A DNA stretch of 64,000 nucleotides, from contig CASQXY010000006.1 of the NCBI GenBank assembly GCA_949432885.1, forward strand, positions 25,197 through 89,196, given 5' to 3'. A model generated the notes under the pieces. The model ran no database searches and was not told the DNA's origin. It saw only the letters and a program-made list of their open reading frames with translations. The stretch's first letter is position 1; the number at the start of each line of letters is the position of its first letter. Positions 58,339 through 64,000 of the stretch are shown here, piece after piece. The DNA is from an uncultured bacterium. Lineage in GTDB: Bacteria; Bacillota; Clostridia; Christensenellales; CAG-917. Made by a program: the position numbers and the translations under genes.

Positions 58339-60240
58339 ATGAAGCAGATTTCAGTTATCAACGGAGCTTTGGAATACGACGGAGTGCCTGTGCTTACGCA
58401 GGTGAATTTCACCGTACGCGAAAATGAAAAAATCGCGCTTGTCGGCAGAAACGGCTGCGGAAAAACTACTTTGCTCAAAATTTTGGCGGGTCAGCTCGAA
58501 TGCGAAAAGGGAACGGACGGAGAGGTCTGCGGAATGATATCCGTAGGAAATCCCGTCGTCGGTTTTTTGAAGCAGACGTCGAACGACGGACTGACGAAGA
58601 CTATGCTTGACGAAATTTCGGAGGCCTATTCCGAATTACTGAATACCGAGTCAGAAATGGAAAAGGCGCTCGTAAGGCTGGAAGAGGACGGCAGCGAATT
58701 GAATGCGAAAATATACTCCAATCTCCATGACAAATACGACAGTCTCGGGGGTTATACGTACAAGAAAGAGTATATGACCGCGATAAAAAAATTCGGATTT
58801 AGCGAGAACGATTTGCAAAAGCCTCTCGTTGAATTTTCGGGAGGTCAGCGCACCAAAATCGCGCTTCTCAAACTGCTCTTATCCAAGCCCGATTTCCTGT
58901 TGCTCGACGAACCTACCAACCATTTGGATTTGCAGGCAATCGAATGGCTGGAAAAATATCTTACGGATTATAAAAACGCCTGCGTTATTGTGTCGCACGA
59001 CCGAATGTTTCTCGACAAAATCGTTGGAGCTGTATACGAAATCGAATACGGAGAGGCAATCAGATACAGCGGCAACTATACCGCTTTCGTCGCGCAAAAA
59101 CAGCAGAACTACGATGTCGCGCTGAAAAATTCTTTGCTCAGAAAAAAGGAAATAGAAAGGCTTAATGCGCTTGTGGAACGTTTCAGATACAAAGCGACGA
59201 AAGCCGCAATGGTGCAATCCAAAATAAAGCAGATAAGCAGAATAGGCGAGGTAGGCACGCCTATGGGCTTTGACAAAAGCACGTTCCACGCCAATTTTCA
59301 ACCGTCATATCAGACTGTTGAAAAGACGCTGTCTATTGAAAATCTTTCGTTTGGTTATACAAGCGAGCTCGGTCATTTGGATATGACCGTAATGCGCGGA
59401 CAAAAGGTCGGAATAATTGGAAACAACGGAACGGGAAAATCCACGCTGATAAAAACTGTGATGAGACTTATTCCGCCGCTTGGCGGACGCGCGGTGTTCG
59501 GCTTGCACGCCGAGGTAGGGTATTTTGACCAAACGCTTACGCAGAGCTTTTCCGAGCTTACGGTCATGGAGGATTTTCACAACAACTTTCCTATGCTCAC
59601 AGACACGGAGGTGCGCACGGCGCTCGGCGCGTTTCTGTTTTTCGGAGACGACGTATTCAAGAAAATCCGCGACCTGTCGGGCGGCGAAAAGGTTAGACTG
59701 GCGCTTTGCAAGATTTTCAAGCGCAGACCCAATATACTCATACTCGACGAGCCTACCAACCATATGGACATTATCGGCAAAGAGACGCTCGAAAAGATGC
59801 TGGCGGAGTATACGGGCACTATCGTTACCGTTTCGCACGATAGGTATTTTATAAACCGCATATGCGACAGACTTATAGTTTTCGACAGCGGCGGAGCGCG
59901 GGTATTCGACGGAACATACGCGGAATACGAGGCGCAGAAAGCGGAGATTGAGTGCGGCTCCCAAGCGGAAAGCAAGTCCGCATCGAAAAAGAAGGGTAAG
60001 CCGGTCTCGGAATCTAACGCGCGGAATAAGAAATTGCATAGAATAAGCGTGCTTGAAAGTAAAATGAAGGTTTTAACTGACAAAATCGACGTGATAAAGA
60101 CCGCATTATGCGAAGACGAAAGTATATATACCGATTATAAGAAAATTGCCGAAGCTGAACAACAGATAGAGGAGTTGCAGGAACAGCTTTTACCTTTCGA
60201 GACGGAATGGCTGGAATTGCAGGAGGATATTCAGGAATAG
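58339..60240 (+). CDS. ABC-F family ATPase
   Basis: Two NBDs, no TM: GRNGCGKTTLLK / EFSGGQRTKIALLKLLLSKPDFLLLDEPTNHLD and GNNGTGKSTLIK / DLSGGEKVRLALCKIFKRRPNILILDEPTNHMD; C-terminal coiled coil. Confidence 0.95.
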   Translation: MKQISVINGALEYDGVPVLTQVNFTVRENEKIALVGRNGCGKTTLLKILAGQLECEKGTDGEVCGMISVGNPVVGFLKQTSNDGLTKTMLDEISEAYSELLNTESEMEKALVRLEEDGSELNAKIYSNLHDKYDSLGGYTYKKEYMTAIKKFGFSENDLQKPLVEFSGGQRTKIALLKLLLSKPDFLLLDEPTNHLDLQAIEWLEKYLTDYKNACVIVSHDRMFLDKIVGAVYEIEYGEAIRYSGNYTAFVAQKQQNYDVALKNSLLRKKEIERLNALVERFRYKATKAAMVQSKIKQISRIGEVGTPMGFDKSTFHANFQPSYQTVEKTLSIENLSFGYTSELGHLDMTVMRGQKVGIIGNNGTGKSTLIKTVMRLIPPLGGRAVFGLHAEVGYFDQTLTQSFSELTVMEDFHNNFPMLTDTEVRTALGAFLFFGDDVFKKIRDLSGGEKVRLALCKIFKRRPNILILDEPTNHMDIIGKETLEKMLAEYTGTIVTVSHDRYFINRICDRLIVFDSGGARVFDGTYAEYEAQKAEIECGSQAESKSASKKKGKPVSESNARNKKLHRISVLESKMKVLTDKIDVIKTALCEDESIYTDYKKIAEAEQQIEELQEQLLPFETEWLELQEDIQE

Positions 60241-60350
60241 ACCTCGTCAGAATATGTAACATTTGGCTTATAATTAAAGCGATACGGCGCACGTATCGCT
60301 TTTGTGAAAATTTGTAAAGGCTGTTCTCCGCGGATTTGCCGTTAGGAATA

Positions 60351-60911
60351 CTATGCGGAAAGCGTCGGCAGGATAAGCCCGAAGTAGTATTCGGAAATCT
60401 GCTCGGGGGACTCCTTGCAATCGCCTTTTATCCACCATAGCGTAAGCTCGATAAGCGACGTGATAAGGTGGTTTACAAGCAGGTCTTCGGGAAAGGATTT
60501 GTTTTTGTATACTTTGAATACATAGTCGTAGACGAGTTCGCCTAAAAATCCTCGCAAATCATGAACGAATATCTCCTTACTTTCGGAACCGAGTATGCCT
60601 TTCAGCTCCTCTTTATCCTCGTAAAAATGATAAAACATATGTATCACGATATGCTTAAAATCGTTTGTATTTGAAAAGTCGTGCCGCATTTCTGGTTCCA
60701 ACGAGGGGCAGAAAACGTGCGAGAAGATGTCCGCGCATATTGCATGCAACAGTTCCTCCTTTGTTTTGTAATGCTCGTAAAACGTCGAACGTCCTACGTT
60801 TGCCTCGTCGAGAATATCCTGTACCGTGATTTTGGAATAGGTTTTCCTCTTCATCAGCGCGGAGAACGCCTGTCTGATTGCCTGTTGAGTTTTCAACTGT
60901 CTTCTGTCCAT
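60351..60911 (-). CDS. TetR/AcrR-family transcriptional regulator
   Basis: IRQAFSALMKRKTYSKITVQDILDEANVGRSTFYEHYKTKEELLHAI N-terminal HTH. Confidence 0.93.
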   Translation of the reverse strand: MDRRQLKTQQAIRQAFSALMKRKTYSKITVQDILDEANVGRSTFYEHYKTKEELLHAICADIFSHVFCPSLEPEMRHDFSNTNDFKHIVIHMFYHFYEDKEELKGILGSESKEIFVHDLRGFLGELVYDYVFKVYKNKSFPEDLLVNHLITSLIELTLWWIKGDCKESPEQISEYYFGLILPTLSA

Positions 60912-61002
60912 TAATCAAACTCCCGTCCGCTATCGAACAATGTATTTGCTATATTATAGCTTGTTTTGTATCGTTTGTAAATGTAGAAAATATCCTGCGA
61001 AA

Positions 61003-61031
61003 TTGACATTTCGGTAAACATATTGTATTAT
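61003..61031 (+). promoter_or_regulatory. Promoter of oligopeptide ABC operon
   Basis: TTGACA, 17 nt, TATTAT. Confidence 0.7.
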
Positions 61032-61032
61032 T

Positions 61033-61055
61033 GAACAAAAGGCTCGATATTGTTC
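61033..61055. promoter_or_regulatory. Candidate TetR-family operator
   Basis: GAACAA-N11-TTGTTC inverted repeat at predicted +1; extra half site CGAACAAT at 60934-60941. Confidence 0.4.
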
Positions 61056-61098
61056 GGTAACGAATATTATCTGGCAATTTGTGCCGATTAGGAGCGTC

Positions 61099-61998
61099 AT
61101 GATTTTACGGTATAAAAGCGGAGATATAACTGCGAAAATCAGAGAAGGAAGCCGCGTAATAATCCGAGACGTCGATTTTCATATAATTGAGGGCGAGTCG
61201 TACGCCTTGATTGGGGAGACGGGCTCAGGCAAAACGATGATTGCGCTGTCTGTTTTGCGCTTGCTTCCAGAAAATATAACGCAGACGGGCGGCAGTATAG
61301 ATTTTTGCGGAGTCGAATTGTCCTGTCTCAAATCCCTGCGCGCACTTCTAGGCAAGGATATCGCATACATTCCTCAAAGCGGAGCGGATTATCTCAACCC
61401 CACGAGGAAAGTAAAATATCAGCTCCGCGACAGTTTGAAGAGGTTGGGATTCAAAGGCGAAGAGCTCAAAGCCGCTTGTATCGACAATCTGTTCAGAGCG
61501 GGATTTGAAAACGCACGGGAGATTTCGGATTTGTATCCGTTTCAGCTTTCGGGCGGAATGGCGCAGAGGGTGACTATTGCGCTTGCGCTATGCTCGCATG
61601 CAAAGCTGATAATATGCGACGAAGCGACGAACGGTTTGGATTATAAGGCAAAAACGGAGTTTGTAAGGTATATCGGGGAGCTGTTCCCGACCGCCGCAAA
61701 GCTCGTAATCACCCACGATATACAGGTCGCTGGCGAGTGCGACCGTATATGCGTGCTTTGCTCGGGCAGGCTGATTGAAAGCGGAAAGGCGGCAGAGATT
61801 TCATCCGCTCCCAAGCATCCGTACACGCAAGCGCTGTTATCCTCGCTCGTGCGGAACGGGATGAGGCAGACTCCTGTATTGCGCGAAAGCGAGGGGGATT
61901 GTCCTTTTTATTCGCGTTGTGCGTATGCCTGCGAGAAATGTTTAGGCGAAATACCCCTCGTTGAGAATGAGAGCGGCATGCGGAGGTGCGTTTTGTGA
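61099..61998 (+). CDS. Oligopeptide/dipeptide ABC transporter ATPase (OppD/DppD-like)
   Basis: GETGSGKTMIALSVLRLLP, IPQSGADYLNPTRKV, LSGGMAQRVTIALAL, CDEATNGLD, C-terminal HPYTQALLSS ... CPFYSRCAYACEKC. Confidence 0.92.
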   Translation: MILRYKSGDITAKIREGSRVIIRDVDFHIIEGESYALIGETGSGKTMIALSVLRLLPENITQTGGSIDFCGVELSCLKSLRALLGKDIAYIPQSGADYLNPTRKVKYQLRDSLKRLGFKGEELKAACIDNLFRAGFENAREISDLYPFQLSGGMAQRVTIALALCSHAKLIICDEATNGLDYKAKTEFVRYIGELFPTAAKLVITHDIQVAGECDRICVLCSGRLIESGKAAEISSAPKHPYTQALLSSLVRNGMRQTPVLRESEGDCPFYSRCAYACEKCLGEIPLVENESGMRRCVL

Positions 61999-62699
61999 TT
62001 GAGATAAAATCCTTATATAAATCCTTCGGACAAAAGAGCGTGCTTGAAGACGTCGATATTCGTTTCGAGTACGGCAAAATTACGGGACTGTGCGGAGACA
62101 GCGGTTGCGGGAAATCCACGCTTGCGAAAATTTTGTGCGGAGTAGAAATACCCGATAAAGGGGAGATTTCCGTAGACGGCGAGCTTGTCTGCTCGGATAA
62201 GATAAGATACAAGCGCAACGTGGGGAGGCAGATTCAGATTGTGTACCAACAGCCGTATGCCGCGCTCGACCCTATGCAGAAGATAGGTTCGTCTTTGCTC
62301 GAAATTGTAAGCTACAACAAGCTGGCAAAATCCCGCGCGGAACGCATAGCGCTCGTCGATAAAATCGCCTGCCAAATGGGGCTAAGAAAGGAAACGCTGG
62401 GCTCGCTTCCCGCCGCGATATCGGGAGGGGAGGCTCAAAGAGCGGCAATCGCAAAATCCCTGCTGTTAAGTCCCAAGCTGCTTATATTGGACGAGGCGAC
62501 GTCCATGCTCGACGTATCCACTCAGGCGAACGTACTGGCAAAGGTAAAGGAGCTTGCGCAAAGCAGGGACGCGGGCGTGCTTTTTATAAGCCACGATAAG
62601 GAGCTTGCTGAATATTTCTGCGATATTATTTACGAATACGAAAACCGCAATTTCGTGCGGAAGGACAGAGGCGGCGAGGCGAAATATGAAAATTTGTAA
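61995..62699 (+). CDS. Oligopeptide/dipeptide ABC transporter ATPase (OppF/DppF-like)
   Basis: GDSGCGKSTLAKIL, VYQQPYAALDPMQKIG, ISGGEAQRAAIAKSLL, LDEATSMLDVSTQA; GTG start overlapping the previous stop. Confidence 0.92.
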   Translation: MIEIKSLYKSFGQKSVLEDVDIRFEYGKITGLCGDSGCGKSTLAKILCGVEIPDKGEISVDGELVCSDKIRYKRNVGRQIQIVYQQPYAALDPMQKIGSSLLEIVSYNKLAKSRAERIALVDKIACQMGLRKETLGSLPAAISGGEAQRAAIAKSLLLSPKLLILDEATSMLDVSTQANVLAKVKELAQSRDAGVLFISHDKELAEYFCDIIYEYENRNFVRKDRGGEAKYENL

Positions 62700-64000
62700 A
62701 AAATCGATATTGCTTTTAGGCGCGGCGGCTGTTTGCATGTTTGCAATTCTCGTATTTTGCGCGTGCGGCGGAGGCATAAATGAAAGGGATACCGTTTATA
62801 TAGGTACTACCGCGCTTATAGAAAGAGCCGTGCGCGGAGAATATAACTACGATATGCTCGCCTCGGGCAATTCGGATATGCCCCTCGTATCGCAGACGGC
62901 GGACGGGAATTATAAACCTCTGATTGCGACGTACAGCACAGTAGATTCAAAAACATGGACGTTTACCGTGCTTGAAAACCTGAAATGGTCGGACGGCGCA
63001 GAGGTTACGGCGGAGGATATACTTTTTACGCTCAAATACAACGACGCCCACGGCGAAGCCGTTTTCAACGATAAAACAGCGGACAATGACGGAAGTATAA
63101 AAATTACCCGCAAAAAGTATGAGAGTTATCTGCTGTCCGCTGACAAAAGGTCGATTTCGCTTACGCTTGTCGCGGCGAATATACGCGAACTCTCAAATAT
63201 GACTTCCTTCCGTATAGTTCCGAAGCACATATACGAGAATAAGTCGGACGGAGAGATTACGGCAGAGGACGGGCGCGTGGTATGCGGACCTTACGTGCTT
63301 ACGCGGTTCGACAGAGAGTCCGGGACGTTGGTTTACGGAATAAATCCGCACTATCCGCAAATGCCGACGGTAAAAAGGCTTGTATACAGGCTGTTTTCAG
63401 AGCCGGATATAATGTACATGTCGCTGCAAAACGGAGATATCGATACGGTGTGGAATTATTCGCAGAGCGTATCAGAAACCTATTTGGAAGCGCTGAAACA
63501 GAACGGTAATCTGAAATTTTATTCCACAACGGCAAAAGGCGTGCGAGCTGTTCTCATGTTCAACAACGGCGCGGCGCCCTTCGACGACGCACACGTGCGC
63601 AGGGCGATATCGTACGCTCTCGATTACGACATGTTCAAGTCCATGTTTGGCGGCGAGAACGCGAGCGTGGCAAACCGCGGCTTTGCTCCGATGAGCACTG
63701 TGGGCTATAAGAGTACGGAAAAACTGCAAAAGAATTGGGAGACTGCCGCGCGCTGTCTTTCGCAGTCGGGTTACGTTAAGCCGCAAGGCGCGAGGTACTA
63801 TTCCAAAAATGGAGTTAATCTTGCCTTTTCTTTGACGGTGCGCTCCTCGAACGCGTTGCATTTGCGCTATGCGGAGCTGGTCAAAAATCAACTCGAAGCG
63901 TTCGGCATAGCGGTGAGTTTGGACGCGGTGGATTCCAATGCGTTCAACGTTAAGACAAGCAATAAATTCGCGCCAGACGGGCATAAATCTCTCGCTCATC
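62686..64000 (+). CDS. Solute-binding family 5 lipoprotein (truncated by window edge)
   Basis: Translation MKICKKSILLLGAAAVCMFAILVFCACGGGINERDTVYIGTTALIERAVRGEYNYDML...TWTFTVLENLKWSDGAEVTAEDILFTLKYND...; lipobox FCAC; open at right edge, absent from ORF track. Confidence 0.88.
   Translation, partial: MKICKKSILLLGAAAVCMFAILVFCACGGGINERDTVYIGTTALIERAVRGEYNYDMLASGNSDMPLVSQTADGNYKPLIATYSTVDSKTWTFTVLENLKWSDGAEVTAEDILFTLKYNDAHGEAVFNDKTADNDGSIKITRKKYESYLLSADKRSISLTLVAANIRELSNMTSFRIVPKHIYENKSDGEITAEDGRVVCGPYVLTRFDRESGTLVYGINPHYPQMPTVKRLVYRLFSEPDIMYMSLQNGDIDTVWNYSQSVSETYLEALKQNGNLKFYSTTAKGVRAVLMFNNGAAPFDDAHVRRAISYALDYDMFKSMFGGENASVANRGFAPMSTVGYKSTEKLQKNWETAARCLSQSGYVKPQGARYYSKNGVNLAFSLTVRSSNALHLRYAELVKNQLEAFGIAVSLDAVDSNAFNVKTSNKFAPDGHKSLAH

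Overview
This is a chromosomal core region of a Bacillota/Clostridia-like bacterium. Taxonomy is inferred only from gene content, gene order and the promoter/SD style. The window is almost fully coding, and no phage, transposase, CRISPR array or rRNA operon was seen. From left to right it contains: a minus-strand clpB 5' end with a CIRCE operator over its promoter; a heterodimeric ABC exporter; an unannotated large SRP RNA gene (minus strand) with its own promoter and terminator; a BcrAB-type ABC pair; tRNA-Gly(CCC); ileS (long, type-2-like); an RlmI-like methyltransferase and an RluA-family synthase; a small sigma-region-4-like protein; ylbJ; tmcAL; pta-ackA; and rpmF-plsX-rnc-smc-ftsY-ylxM-ffh-rpsP-khpA-rimM-trmD-rbgA-rnhB-yraN-rplS. 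These are followed by a lipoprotein/GT-C fusion, GDPD, lepA-hemW, a divergent prs, an MBL hydrolase, rho, two large InlB-repeat lipoproteins, an orphan hybrid histidine kinase, and a hypB / flavoprotein / hypB / Fe-S flavoprotein fusion / hypA locus. The window closes with an ABC-F ATPase, a TetR regulator and a divergent oligopeptide ABC system that runs off the right edge. The most interesting items are: (i) the partial hyp locus, with two hypB paralogues, hypA and two redox flavoproteins, but no hydrogenase or hypCDEF genes in view, and with both hypB genes looking leaderless; (ii) a cluster of parS-half-site-like GTGAAACA motifs immediately upstream of smc; (iii) a lipobox plus carbohydrate-binding-like domain fused to a GT-C membrane enzyme; (iv) the SRP RNA gene. 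No database searches were possible, so all family calls are from motif and sequence recognition.
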